From Cyanophora paradoxa (taxonomy: Eukaryota > Glaucocystophyceae > Cyanophorales > Cyanophoraceae), in the NCBI GenBank assembly GCA_004431415.1, contig QPMI01000484.1, positions 62,001-126,000 on the forward strand: a DNA stretch of 64,000 nucleotides. The letters are read 5' to 3'. Numbering within the stretch: position 1 is the first letter of the stretch; each line of letters begins with the position of its first letter. This document shows positions 21,201-34,318 of the stretch, in pieces. The notes under the pieces are model-generated. The model saw only the letters and a program-made list of their open reading frames with translations, did no database searches and had not been told where the DNA came from. The translations under genes were made by a program, and so were the position numbers.

Positions 21201-22707
21201 CGGGCGCGCCGGGCGCGGCGGGGCGGGCAGACGGACGAGTCGGACGACGAGCGCCGAGAGCCGGCGGCCTCCAGGGCCGGGGCCGGGGCGGGGGCGACGG
21301 AGACGGGCGGGGGAACCCGGCGCCGGGCCTCAGCGCCAGCGACTCGGCGTACTGTCGGAGGGCGTCCAGGCGCCTCCGCTTGCGCTCGGAGTCCGAGAGG
21401 GCCGCCAGCTGACCCCCGCCGGCGCCCCGCCCGAGGGCGGGCTCTTCCGCTCGGGCAGCGGCGCCGCCGAGCGCACCGCCCGCGGCGGCGGCGGCTTCCC
21501 CTCCGGCGACCGCCACGGCGAGTAGGCCGGGAGGGCCGCCGGCCGTTGCCGTAGAGTGGGCGACCGGGAGCGCGCGCGGGCGGCGGGGGCGGCGTCCGTG
21601 TCTGACGCTGAGGCGGAGCTTGAGGAGAAGAGGGTCCGACCCGCCACCAGCGGCGGCGGCGCCGGCGTCGCAGCCGTCCGCTGCGCCCGCGGCGGCTCCG
21701 CGCCCCCCTTCGTCGGAGTGGACGCGGCGGAGCCTGCGGCGGCTGTCGGTCCGGCCCCGGGCGGAGAAAGAAGGCGGGCGGGCGGACCGGGGTTGGAGGA
21801 GAGCCCGGCGCGCGCGCGGTTGCGGAGGAGGTGTCGCTGGATCGCGTCCAGAATCTCCTATGGGAAGTGTGAAGTGCTGTGAAGTGCTACGTTAAAGATG
21901 AATGAAGGAGGAGCACCTGGTTGGTGACGAGGTTGCAGGCCAGCTCGAGCTGAACGACGCCCGAGTTCCTCGCGAGCGCCTGCGAGAGCTGGTTCGCGCC
22001 CCTGTTCGTGATGTTGCTGCGCGGGCCGTGTCGTGTCAGGATCGTTCGTGCGCGGCGAGAGATAAAGGGGGAGCAACCGCGCGGCGCCGCACTTCGAAAC
22101 TGCGCACGCGAAAGGAGTAAGGGGCGCGAGCGAACGAGCGGGCGGGCGAGCGTACAGAGGTTGATGTAGCGGAGGGACTCGTTGTTCTGCAGGGCGAGCG
22201 CGAGGCCCTCGGCGCACTGGTTCCCGATCTGGTTGTCCTTCGCTTCGAGCCGCTGGAGGCTCCGGCTGCGCTGCACCAGCTCCTGCAGGTGCGTCGCCGA
22301 CTCCTCCCCGAGGCCCGACCGGTCCAGGCAGAACGCCCGCAGCGCCGGCAGCCGCGCCAGCGCGCGGAACATCTGCGGGGCGCACTCCGCCAGCATGTTG
22401 CCGCCGAGGTCGACCTGTCAGGAGCGGAGTGGTTTGCAGTGAGCGCTCGGCGCCGAACGGATCCGGCGATCGGAGGCCAGCGCACCGACGTCAGCGACTC
22501 GTTCTCGCCAAGGCTAGCCGCGATGTCAAGGAGGGCACGCCGGCGAAGCCCGCAGCTCCAGAAGTCGAGAGTCTTTACTCGGCATGAGGCGGTCTGAAGG
22601 TACACGAGGGCGGGCTCGAGCTCCGTCGGCCCGACTCGCTGGAAACGAAAGCTGAGCTCGCTCTCTTCGTCGGCCGTGCGATTGGCGACGAAGCTAGACG
22701 ACGGCAT
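18247..22707 (-). CDS. Leucine-rich-repeat (RNI-like) protein with long low-complexity tail
   Basis: Probably a protein-binding scaffold. ATG 22,707 (MPSSSFVANRTADEESELS). Ribonuclease-inhibitor-like repeats are visible: VKTLDFWSCGL, VDLGGNMLAECAPQMF (after an intron GTGCGC...GACAG near 22,416-22,485), LPALRAFCLDRSGLGEES, SLQRLEAKDNQIGNQCAEG, then NITNRGANQLSQALARN and VVQLELACNLVTNQ. The next exon begins EILDAIQRHLLRNRARAG (21,855). An intron at about 21,400-21,490 (GTGCGC...GGTCAG) restores the helical segment LAALSDSERKRRRLDALRQY. The rest is Ala/Pro/Arg-rich and presumably disordered; exon limits there are unclear. The last exon ends with IPLPEWRIGKIEQPSW and an Ala-Gln run, stop 18,247. 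The LRR part is firm, the long tail only moderately so. It is tail-to-tail with the cyclase gene. Confidence 0.7.
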
Positions 22708-23846
22708 CGCTGCCGTCGTGTTCGAACTGGACGACGGAGGGGTGCGCTGGTCTCGTCGCCAAAGTGCTGGTGTCAGCGAGCTAGAGGACAAGCCGATGAT
22801 GGCGGCCGCACCGAACTCCGGCCACTCAAATGGCAACTGGCAACTGCCAGTTGGGGGCTACGCGAATTCAGCAGTGGCTAAAGCGAAAGCTGCAGCTGGG
22901 AGCGAGAGAAGCGCTAGCGCGCTAGGCGCCGCTAGCGCGGCTCCTGCAGGCCAAACTTTAAGCGGAGGGCGGCGTGCTGCCAGGCTGACGCACTGCGCGG
23001 CACGCGCACGTAGTACATACGCTTGCGCGAATTGCGCGCGGCCGCAGGCCGGAGCCTCGCAGGCTCCGGAGCGAGAGATTTAGAAGCGGCTTCAAGCGGG
23101 CACGTCAACTTATATATCTACGTACACGATGGACTCGAGCTCGCGCGCTCAGAGACCATGTGCGCTTGCGCATGCAACGCTCCGCGAACGCTTCGGATGC
23201 CATGATTTGCCGATGCAACTGTCAACTTTTGCAAGTTAAGCTAGCTCTTGCGCGCGCAACACATAGATACCTATACTGGCGCCGGCGCCGGCCACACCCC
23301 GGGCAGAGATCTCTGTATATAACTAGCTAAAGCCGCGCCTGCGTACGCGTGCCTCCGAGGATGAGGAGGAGAGGAGGAGCAGATGCACGACCATCTTGTT
23401 TTCACTGAGACCACAAACTGCTTCGATGTCTAGAGGTGCGTATGCACGCAGATCTACAGCCTGAACAACAGCGCCTATTTGAAGAGTCAGAAAGAAGCAG
23501 AGAAGACATCGAGAGCGAAGGATGATCGAACGAAAGCCTGCCGATGACACAAACACCATGGCCGCCCAAAGTTCGCTATATGCGCTGCTCCGACGCGATG
23601 CTTGGCAAAAGCCGCGCATGCGATATAACTGCAGATTGGCTGAAGTCCAGCAGGAAGAAAGTTCGCTGCAGCTGGGAACCAGAAGCTGCGCCATGTCGTG
23701 GCATCGGCCGTCGGACGCGCCCCCGTAGCTGCAGGCCTAGGCCTGGTGGCCACCGAGCCGAACAAGTGCTTGCGCGCGAAGCAGCGATGATAAGGCGCGG
23801 CTGAACGTCAATGACGGCGTCGAAGTTCAGGGACAGTGTGCCGATT
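22708..23846. other. Intergenic stretch, no gene identified
   Basis: Contains a 124-codon minus-strand open frame at 23,323-23,694 and an 87-codon plus-strand frame at 23,544-23,804. Neither shows a family motif or signal that I recognise. GC content is visibly lower than in the flanking genes. The LRR promoter should lie near 22,708-22,900. Confidence 0.35.
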
Positions 23847-24164
23847 ACGCCCCGAACTCCTCCACCGTGCGGTTTGCGAGCTGCAGAAAGTCCATGAACG
23901 AGCTGAACGCGATCCGCAGAAGCCGGAGCTCAGAGCACTCGAAGTTCCTTCGAAAGCGTCAGCTTCGTAGTCCACAGAAGCGTCAAGCTGCGAACGGCGA
24001 ACGACGCACACGATTAGCTTCTGTCCCTCGACCCGCATCGTGCGGTGGATCTTGTCCGGCTGGAGCTCGCCGTCCACGATCAGCGCGTTGTACACTACGC
24101 TCGCGCTCTGCTCCGTCGGATACTGCACCTCGAGCGTGCTGCGGCGCGAGCGATGAGTCCGCAC
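23847..24164 (-). CDS. PCC1: Pcc1/LAGE3-type KEOPS complex subunit
   Basis: Pcc1 is the small dimerising subunit of KEOPS, which makes the t6A modification of tRNAs. The first exon reads STLEVQYPTEQSASVVYNAL followed by DKIHRTMRVEGQKLIV, matching the family's beta-strand and 'D...R....G..L.V' pattern. A 62-base intron beginning GTGCGTCG and ending TCGAAG joins in phase 2 to give LIVNFECSELRLLRIAFSS and MDFLQLANRTVEEFGA, the diagnostic C-terminal helix (LLRI...F.D.L.L..RT...FG). The stop is at about 23,847. The 5' end is unsure: 24,164 is a GTG-type position rather than ATG, so a short upstream exon, or an acceptor at the preceding CGCAG, is likely. The gene is invisible to simple ORF finding because of the intron. 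It is head-to-head with the plus-strand ORF at 24,191. Confidence 0.8.
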
Positions 24165-24190
24165 TGCGAAGGGGCCGCGGGGGCACGGCT

Positions 24191-24511
24191 ATGGCAAACG
24201 TCAGCGGGAAAGCATCCGCGCACTACTTGTGTGGCAGCTCCATCGCAGCCGCCATGCTGGTGCTTGCTTTTGCACTGCTTTCCGCTTCCGGGGTACAGGG
24301 TTTGGTATCTCAATCGGCCCGTGGCATTGTCGGATCCCGGCCGTCTGGGCAGAGTCCCAAGCTCTCCACGGAGCAGCGGCGCAGACCAGCCCAGCCGGCT
24401 CGCACCGCTTTCAAGGTAGTTATACGCATTACGCGGCAGGCGCTGCCCTCCCCGAACAGCAATTGCAACCTCAACGCTCATTCGCGGCGTGTCGCCCCGC
24501 GGTCCGACTAG
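24191..24511 (+). CDS. Small ORF with signal peptide
   Basis: ATG near 24,191 opens MANVSGKASAHYLCGSSIAA followed by a strongly hydrophobic run MLVLAFALLSASGVQG, a good signal peptide with a plausible cleavage after VQG. The rest is basic and Ser/Pro-rich. The frame stays open to 24,511, although AAGGTAGT near 24,415 could be a splice donor, so the true product may differ. No family is recognised. It could be a secreted or organelle-targeted (bipartite signal) peptide, or the first exon of an unresolved gene. Confidence 0.35.
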   Translation: MANVSGKASAHYLCGSSIAAAMLVLAFALLSASGVQGLVSQSARGIVGSRPSGQSPKLSTEQRRRPAQPARTAFKVVIRITRQALPSPNSNCNLNAHSRRVAPRSD

Positions 24512-24650
24512 CTGTCAGCACATTCGGGTATCTTCGGATGAGATGCAGCCTGTTTGCGGAAGCATGCTAGGCAGATAACAGAGTCGAGCGCCCCAGCGTT
24601 ACAGCCGAGGGCGGGGCGCGGGCGAATCGCCTCCCCCGCCCCCACCAGCC

Positions 24651-27600
24651 ATGGCGGACTCACAGGAGCATGCAACGGCGGCGGGCGCCAATGCCATGGC
24701 CGCACTGCTCGGGCTTGACATGGCGCCGCCGCGGAGGCTCTCCAACGCTGGGCTTCACGGTCTGGGCACCGGCCGGCGCGGAAGCAACGATGTCGCTACC
24801 AGCCCGGAACGCAGGAACAGCAACGCGTTGGCTGAGCCCAGGCACGAGAGCGGGGACTTCCGGACCCCGAGCTCAGAGCTCCTGCGCCGGAGCAGCAGCG
24901 GCGGCGGCGGCGCGGACCGGCGGGGCAGCGGGGTCGACCAGCGGCCGCGGAGGGACAGCTCCGTGAGCCCAGCGCCGCCGGGCAGGGCGGAGCCGGCGGC
25001 CGCGATTCCGGCACCGGCTTCGGGCCCCTTGCAGCCGATCCGGCCCTCCTCGATTCCCCTAGCTCGGCACGGGGACAGCGGCGAGGACCCGAGCAACGAT
25101 CGCCGGCGGCTTCGGCGCAGCGAGTCGGGGCAGGCGCCCAGCAGGACGCGGTTGGCATCTTCCGGCAGCTGGCGGGCCGAGGAGGGTCCCGCCGCGGTGC
25201 CCGAGGCCCCGCCGGGGGCCTCGCAGGCCGTCGTCGTGCAGCCGCTCTCGAGCGGGGCGGCCTCGAGCGGCGATTCCTCGGGCAGCCCGCGCGGCCTGGC
25301 CGCCGCCGTGCGACCCTCGCGGACGGCCCGAGTGGCGCCGCTGCCGCTCGGGCGCGCTCGGGAGGACACTCGGGACGGCGGCGGCGGGGCGAAGACGGGG
25401 CGGTCCGTCAGCAGCTCGACGGGGCGCATGCGCATGCCGACGCCGACGGGAGACCGCGCCACCCCCGACACCGGAACGCCGGGGGGACCCGGCCCCCGGG
25501 CCGCGCGGCGCATCCCGACCAACTCGCAGCTGCCGCTCACCTTCCGCATGCTGTCCCCCGGCGACTCCGACGGCGAAGACACCGACGAGGAGGCGGCGGC
25601 GGCGGCGGCGGCGGCCGGCCCGCGGCAGTCCCGCAACAACGCCTCGCAGAGCGACGCCGGGTCCCAATCGGGAGTCGGGGAGAAGCGGTCGAGCTCGGGC
25701 GCGGCGCGGCGGGTGCGGCGGGGCCTCCGGACGTGCAGCGCCCCGTTCCGCGCCCTATGGAGCAAGTACCTCGACATCAACGTGAGGAAGAAGCAGGTGC
25801 GGGCGGGACGGCGGGGCGGGGCGGCCCCCTCCGCTCTTAAGAAAGAAGGATACCTTTTAGCTAAAGCTTAAGGATACCTCTTAGCTCTGAGCTTAGCGGA
25901 AGGAGCAGGTGGGTTCCGCCCAAGCAAGAGCACCGCCTAGAGACTGCCGCCCGCCCCCGCCCCGCCGCCCCCGCCCGCCCCCCCGCTCGCTCGCTCACCG
26001 TGGGACGTACGCCCCCCGCCCCGCCCCGCCCCGCGCAGATTATCGCCCTGATCCTGTGCGAGTTCATCTCCGTCTCCGTCCTCATCTCCAGTGCGCCGCG
26101 CTTCGTCTGGTCTAGTCCAGTCCAGTCTAGCCTCGCCTCGCCTCTCTGCCTCTCCGCCTCGCCTCACCGACCGCCCGCCCTCGCGCAGTCCACGTCGGGC
26201 TTCTCGTGGCGGCCTCGCGCAACGACCTGGAGGCCATGGCGAGCAGCGGTGCGCGGGGCCGGACCGAGCTGCGCGGGGCCGGGTCGAGCCGGGCCGGGCC
26301 GGGCCGGGCGGCTGGGCCGGGCCTAGCTTAGTTAGCTTAGTTGCCCCCCCCCCCCCCCCCCCCCCCCCCCGCCCCGCTCCCTCCCCTCCCCCCCCTCCTC
26401 CTCCTCCCCCCGCCCCCCTGTCCCGCGCCCCTTATCAATCGCGGCCGAGATTAGCCGAGCGCCGCGCGCCCCTTGGAAGCGCCCGAGGCAGCAACAGGGC
26501 CTCTCGTCTAACCCCAACTTCCCCCCCTCCCCTCCCCCTCCCCCCCCCTTCAACTTCTTAGCGACCACAACTTCGCTGAGAGAGCGCGCGAGCGCGCCCC
26601 TCTTACGAACCTCGCGACCGCAGAGGTAATCACGGCGGAGCTGGTGTACGGCCAGAAGCTGGCCGAGCTCAGCGCCGCATTCAGGTGCGGCTCTTTCGTA
26701 AGGACGCCAAGACGCCCCTTAATGAGAGTCCAAGACGCCAAGCCAGTCTCTTGTTATTATCATCATTATAAGCTTCTAGAAGCCAAGCCTTCTAGGGTCT
26801 AGTCCATTCCAGTCTGGCCTAGCCTAGCCTAGCCTCGCGCCGCGCGGCATGGCCGACCCCCACAGCCTCCGCTGAGCGCCGCTTCTACAGCGGCCCAAAT
26901 CTAGCAGGCTCATAAGAGATCGAATGATTCGCTACGCTCATAGAGATCATAAAAGAGGCCATAAATCTGCGCTTGCCCGACGCCCTCCAGTAGCGGCGCC
27001 CCCGCCTCCGCCCATCCATAGCGAACCGTGGGGCCGGAGGCCTCAACCCCCCCGGAGAAATCTGCGCTCGCTCGCTCGCTTGCTTGCTCCGCCAGTAATT
27101 TGATCCGGGCCTTCGCTCGCAGCGGGCTGGCCGAGAACGTCAACGTGCTCCGGGCCATCGAGGCGTACTACGCGGGGGGCGGGGAGGGCCAGGCGCTGCT
27201 GGAGGCGGCGAGCAAGGCCCGCGCGGCGCTGCAGACCGAGGCCATCCGCTCCAAGATCGAATACGCGACGTGCGTCTTTGGTCTCGTCGATCTTAACCAA
27301 GCCATCCAACGAGGCTTCTTCTTCTAACGATGTTTCTAACTAGCGTACGAACTAACGAGTTCCTATCTAAGCCTCTTGTTCTAAGCCTCTTCTAGCCAAC
27401 CTTGGCTCCGGCTCCGGCTCCGGTGCTCTTAGCGTTCGGAGCGCGCAGGCTGGTGGCGGAGCGGGACCACCAGGTGATCGCGGGGGCGAACAAGAACCGG
27501 GTGGGGGAGCGCAAGTTCGACCTCGGCGGCCTCGTCGAACGCGCCATGCGCACCAACACGCAGGCGCGTTGACGCGCATACGCGTTCTCTAGAAGCTGGC

Positions 27601-28752
27601 TGTAGATGTCTCCTTGCTTCTAGCTTCTAGCTTCCCTCTTCATTCTCCCTCTCCCCCTACTCTCCGCCTCCTCTAACCTCCAGCCTCCTCCAGGTGCGGG
27701 GCACGGTGCTGGTGGGGCGGGCCGAGGTCGAGATCCAGGAGGGGATCATCCACCTCCAGTCCGCCCCGGACGGGCAGTACCTCGTCCGCGTCGTCGTCAC
27801 CCCGGTGCTTGATTCCCTCCTTCCACACTTCCCTCGAGTAGTAGTACTCGACCTATTTAGAAGATCGAAGCTGGATCGAAGCTCTAGTTAGAAGTGCGAC
27901 TGCAACTCCTATCAACTCTCATTTTCTTCGAGCTGATCGGCTTTCTAGACCAACTCACCGCTTTGTGCTTCTGACTTATCTAACCTCGCCTCGGCAGGTG
28001 TACCTCGTGGGCACCGTGGACACGAACGGGCGGCCCTCGGCCGTGCTGGTGGCGGGGGACATCGTCAACGGGAAGAGCGCCGTCGTCTGGCCCACCATGA
28101 TGGCGTTCAAGGCGGGGTACGCGCGCTTTCGCTTTCCCCGTCGGCCAAGATAGATAGATGGCCCATGATAGGCCCGCGGTGTTCTTATATATCTTTTGCG
28201 CGCGCAGCTACGTCGCTGTGTACCAGCAGGGACGCGACTCGGGGCGGGGCCTCCTCTCCTGCTCCCTATTCACGCCGGCACCCCAGCGTGCGAATTTCAA
28301 ATTTCAAATTTCCGAACGTTCAAAGTTCGAATTTTGTTTCGCAGGCTCCGTGACGGACAACCTGGACTTCGGCAACCCGAAGGGGTACGACCTCCTGGCG
28401 GACGCGCTGGCCGACCCGAACGCCGTACCCACCATCCGGTTCGACGTCAACGGCCACACCATGACCGTCGCCGCCAAGGTGCTGCCCATTGCGTACTTGG
28501 CTCTCTGTTTGCTAGCTGGATAGCTTGTTTATGTTGCCTTTTAGGCTAGATTCCCCTTCTTAGAGGAGCTAGCCGTTCGTTCTTCCGCTTCCCTGACGCT
28601 TTCTTTCTTCCGCCTCTTCAGGTCATCAAGGACGAGTCGAGCGGGCGGCCTGTGGGGTTCCTCGTCCGCGGCACGACGCACGCGAAAGCCAACGGTACCC
28701 CCCTATCTATCTATCTATCTATCGATCTATCTATCTATCTATCTATCTATCG

Positions 28753-28801
<49 letters not shown>

Positions 28802-31800
28802 CGTATCTATCGATCTATCTGTCTATCTATCTAACCGACCAAATCGAATCATCAGAGGTGCTGCGGGACACGCTCGTGATATCGCTCTCGGTCGTGGCGC
28901 CCATCCTCCTCATCAACTGGACGCTGGCGCTGTGGATGGGCAAGGCGATCTCGGACCCGCTGGCCTCGCTGCACCACACGGTGGAGCGGTTCTTCTCGGA
29001 GGACGTGGAGGGCGGCGGCGGCGGTGGAGGAGGCGCAGGAGCAGCTCAGAACGCTCAGAACGGCGGCGCCTCGGCTCCTCCGACGGCGAACAACAACAAC
29101 AAGCGGCACCCGTCGCTGAGGGCGACGATAAGGCAGAAGGACGAGGTGGGGAAGCTGGCGCGTGCCTTCCTTCAGATGGGCAAGCGCGTCAGCCAGGTCC
29201 GTCATCCAGGCAGGAGGGACGGTTAGATTCGATAAAGAGCACCGAGTGCATCATAAAGAGCACCGCCTTTCCTTAGAGTTAGGGTCCGTCCGTGCCAGCG
29301 CGCGCCGCGCGCTCTCCCCGGGACAGCTAGACTATAGGAGACACCGCCCGCCTCCGCTGCCTTTCCGTGCGCTGCATGCCTCCTGCAGGCTTGGGCCGCT
29401 AGCGTTCCTCCCTCGCACACCCTCGAGCGGCGCCCCCCTCTGACCCCCCCGACCTTCCCCGTCTTTGCCCTGGCGAACAGGCGTACCTGCGGGTGGAGGA
29501 GGCGCGCCTGAAGGCGAACGCGGAGGAGCACCGCACGCGCCAGATCATGGACACCGTGCGCGCACCCCAGCCCGCCCCAGCCCGCCCCGCCCCGCCCCCG
29601 CCCCCGCCCACCCCCGCCCCGCCCCGCCCCGCCCCGCCCCCGTTCCCGCCCCCGCCCCGCGCGCCCTCCGACGACCCCCCGGCCCCAGGCGAACGATGCG
29701 ATCTTCCTCATCGACGCCCGCTGCACCGTGCGCGATCCCAGTTCCTTCTTCTCGTCCGATCCGCCCCCTAACTAGAGCTCCGCCAGGTGGTGACGCTGAA
29801 CCGGCGGGCGGAATCGATGTTCCAGTACCCCGCCGGCGAGCTCGTGGGCCGCAACATCAACCAGGTCCGTCCCCCCGCCCCCCCGCCCCCCCGCCCCCCC
29901 GCCCGTCCGCCCGCCCGCCCGCCCGCCCGCCCGCCCGTCTGTCCGGGGGAGGGGGCGCCCCTCCTGTAAATATATCCTTCCTTTTCTTGCCCCTAGCTTC
30001 CGTCGCTCGTTCTAGCTTCTGTATGGGTAGAACGGCCCTCGGGCCCTTACTTACTCACGCCGGAGGCAGCGTTCCCCCCTGTAAACCAAATAAATACTTC
30101 CTTGCTTTTAGCTTCCTAGAAGCTTCCGTCTCTCCTAGAAGGGCCGTCTCTCTTAGAAGCTTCTGGCTTCCGTCTCTCCTTAGAGTGGCCCTGGTGCCCT
30201 TGCTCACTCACGCTGGGCGTGCAGATCATGCCCGAGGACACCGCCGAAGTCCACGACATCTACGTGCAGGTGCGGGCGGGCGGGAGGGCCGGCGGGCGGG
30301 AGGGCGGGCGCGGGGCTAGGAGGCGGCCAGCTTAGTTAGAGATAGAGAGAGAGAAGGGAAGAAGGGGCCTAGCCCGCACGACATCTACGTGCAGGTGCGG
30401 GCGGGCGCGGGGCTAGGAAGCGGCCAGCCGAGGCGCTCGGGGCTACGAGCCCATGCCCTCCGCGGCCCGCCCTCTCCTCGCCCATCACCTCACCTTCGTT
30501 CGCCTCGCAGCGGTACCTGAAGACGGGCCAGGGGCGGATAATCGGGAACATCCGCACGGAGTACGCCCTCCGCAAGGACGGCTTTGTCTTCCCTATCGAG
30601 CTCTGTGCGCACCGCCCCCGCCCGATCTCGCCCGCCCCCGCCCCACCCTGCCCCGCTTTCCGCTAGAAACTCGATAGAATCTAGGATAACCTTCCCCATC
30701 GGGATCTGTCCGCACCGCCCCCGCCCCTGCCCCGCCCGCTCTGCCTGCTACGCCCTCTCCGCTCGAAACTAGATAAAATCTAGGTAAACCCATCGAGCTC
30801 TGTCCGCACCGCCCCCGCCCGATCTCGCCCGATGTCGTCGCCCCGCCCGCCCGAAACTGGAGTACAGACGTTAACTTAGCTCCACGCGCTAGATAGAATC
30901 TAGGTGACCGTTCCTTCCCCATCCAGCTCTGTCCGCACCGGCCCCGCCCGCCCCCGCCCGATGTTGTCGCCCTGCCCGCACCGGCCCTGCTGCCACGCCC
31001 GCCCTCTCCGCCCGCTCGAAACTAGAGTGTACAGACGTTAGCCTAGCTCCACGTGACGGGCTAGCTCGCCGCCCACTGGATCGAGTGCACCGCGCGCGGC
31101 TCGATATCCTACCCGCTTTATGAATGTAATCCTTTACACGTCCGCAGCGATCAGCGAGATGGTGATCGCCGGGAACACCTTCTTCGTCGGCATGTGCGCC
31201 CTCCTCCTCCTCCTCCTCCTTCTTCTTCTTATAGGAGTCGTTTCCGAGCTTCTAAGGAGCTTCTAAGAGCTTTTTTCATACATCAAGCTTCTATCTACAT
31301 CTAGAAGCTGCCCCGCCCCCGCCCCGCCCCCGCCCCGACCGGCTTGATCTTAGCTTCTTAGCTTCTTAGCTTCTTAGCTTCTCGATCGCGCCCCCCCCCC
31401 CGCCCCCCCCCCCCCCCCCCCCACCCCACCCCCCCACCCCCCCCCTCTCGGCCCGCGCCCCCCCGGCCCCCGGCCCCCGCACCGCGAAGAAGACCGGCTT
31501 GATCTTAGCTTCTTCGCTTTGCCCCCGCCCCGCCCCGTACCGTCGATATCTGTGGGATGCCGAATAACCCAGCGGCCGCTCCGCCCCGCTCCGCCCCGCC
31601 CCGCCCCGCCCCCCCCCCCCCCCCCTTCCCCCGCCCCGCCCCGCCCCGCCCCTCCTCGGTCTTCGCCCCTGATCCTAGCCCCCTTCGTTCGCAGGATCCG
31701 GGACATCACGCAGCGGCGGGAAATGGAGGAGGAGCTCGAGCGGGAGCGGCACCGCACCGAGGCCCTCCTCGCCAACATGCTCCCCGCGGGGTCCGCCCTC

Positions 31801-34284
31801 CCCGTCTCTATCATGTATATATATGTCAGAGGCTATTTAGATCATGTAAACATCTCCTATCATGTATATCTATTTTAGAGGCCCCGACCCGGCCCGCCCG
31901 CTCCATATATCGCTTAGAGGCCCTCCTCGCCAATATGCTCCCCCCCCCCCCCCCCCCCCCCCCCCCGAGGCCCTTCCCAGCCCCGGCCCCCCGCTCTATC
32001 TACTTTTTATCTTTTATGCTATCCCATGCCAACATGCTATCTATCTGGGCTATCTATCTGGCCTGTCTATCACCTTAAATCATCCCCCCATCCCCCCCCC
32101 TCCCCCCATCCCACCGCCCCCCCCCCCCCACCCCACCCCCCTCACCCTCTCTCCTCCTATCTATCTGGCCTATCTATCATCTACTAGTATCACCTCTCAT
32201 TTATCTATCTGGCCTATCTATCACCCCCCTCCCCCCCCTTCCCCCTTCCCCCCCCGCCCTCCCCCCGCTCCCCACCCCACCCCACCCCCTCACCCTCTCT
32301 CCTGCTCTCGTTCGCAGGGTGGCGCAGCGTCTCAAGGAGATGCAGGACGCGGCGCTGGGGGAGGCGTTGAAGGGCGAGCGCGACCCCTGGGGCTCCGGCC
32401 TCCCCGCGCCCCCCAGGTCCGTCGACGCTAAAAATAGCTCTAAGCTCCGAACCGTTGGGGATAGCTTGGGCCGCCAGTCCGTCTTAGCTGGGGCTAGCTA
32501 GTGCTCAAGGGGGAGCGCTATCCTTGGGGCTCCGGCCTCCCCGCGCCCCCCAGGTCCGATCTGACCCGTCTGATCTGATCCGTCCCCCCTCCCGTCCGTC
32601 AACGCCAAAAATAGCTCCAAGTCTTGAGTTTCGGACAAAGTCCGCCCATCCGTCTCAGCCGGCGTCAGCTAGCTAGCTAGTCCACCCCTTCCCTCCCTCG
32701 TTTTGCCCAGCCCAGCTGCCCAGCTCTCTTGGGTCCTCCCGCCCACCCGATCGCACACTCGCGTTAGAACCTTTCACGGGACGCCCGGCCAACCTCCTTC
32801 TTCTCCTCCTTACTTCTACCCTCCTCTAACCTATCTAACCTACCCTAACCTCCACCCTAACCTCTTCCCGCTCGCTCGCCCGCCGCGCAGCGCGCCGCCC
32901 GTGATCGCGGCCTCGATGCTCTCGGGGCGGGGCGGCTCCCGCGGCGCCGTCAAGGGCGCCCTCGCCGACCGCGTCGAGAACGTCTCCGTCATGTGCGCCC
33001 TTTCTTCTTAAAGAAACGTGACTTCTCTAAGATCTTAGCTTATAATGTTATATTATACTCCTTGTTGCTAGATCGTCATCTCCGCGCCGCGCCCTTTTCT
33101 TTCTTCTTCCCTCTTGCAGGCATCCCAGGGCCCTAGCTAGCCCTTGCTTGCAATGACCCCGTACCGTGTCTGACCCCGTACCCCGCCAGGTTCGCGGACA
33201 TCGTGAACTTCACGCCGCTGGCCGGCTCTATGGACGCCGCCGACCTCGTCGGCATGCTGAACAGTGCGCGCGCCCGCCTCTGATTAGATTAGATTCGATC
33301 TTAGAGCTTGATTTAAAGCGCGCGCGCGCCTTCGATTCGATGCGATTGCGTCTCTCTTAAATTTGATCGCGTTCCGGGGGTACAGACATCTTCTCCGAGT
33401 TCGATTCCCTGGCGGAGAAATACGGCCTGGAGAAGATCAAGACGCTGGGCGACGCCTTCATGTGCGCCGGCGGCGTACCCCCCGAGAAGAGCGACAACCT
33501 CAGGGGCACCTACCACGTCGAGCGCATGGCGGTGCCCCTCCCCCCCCCCTTTTTCCTTCGCCCCTGTACCCCCCGATCGATCCTGTACCCCCCAGATGAT
33601 GGCCTTAGAGATGCACGAGGTGATCACGAAGTACAAGACATTCGACGGGCGCCCCTTCCGCATCCGAATCGGCATGCACCTGGGTACTGTCATCGCCGGC
33701 GTCATCGGAAAGAAGAAATTCCTGTACGATCTCTGGTGCGAACGAAGCGAAGCGGATCGAATGTTCTCGGATTCGATCCGGATCGAATGTTTTCGGCGCA
33801 GGGGCGACACGGTGAACATCGCGTCTCGCATGGAGAGCAGCGGGCTCCCAGGAGCCTCCCAGGTCTCCGCCGAAGTCTACGCGATGCTCCGCTACAAGTT
33901 CGCGTTCGAGGTCCGTACCCGTACCCCCCTTCCCGTCTCCTCTCCTCTCCTCTGCCAGCAATCCCGTCTGTTTGTTCTCACCGGATCGCTGTCGCGGTAG
34001 GACCGAGGCCGGATCCACGTGAAGGGCAAGGGCGACATGCACACCTACTTCCTCTTGAGGCCCCTGCAGGTCCGTCCGAGCTTTTTTAAGCTTAAGAAAG
34101 CATTTCTAAATAACTTAAGCTAAGAGCCACGTGTTACTTAAGCTAAGAGCAACGGTGAAGCTAACGCGTCGCACCTTTTTGCGCGCCCCTCTCCTCTCCC
34201 CCGCCGCTGCCGGCTTGACCCGCCCGGGCCCGCGCGTGCGCAGGCCCCGAAGCCGACGGCGGGACCCGCCTCCGCCTCGGTCAT

Positions 34285-34318
<34 letters not shown>

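Noticed and set aside
19466-21412. 648-codon plus-strand open frame
   Set aside because: Arg/Ala/Gly-only composition opposite the LRR gene's tail; no motif, and it is the expected antisense shadow of Pro/Ala-rich coding sequence.
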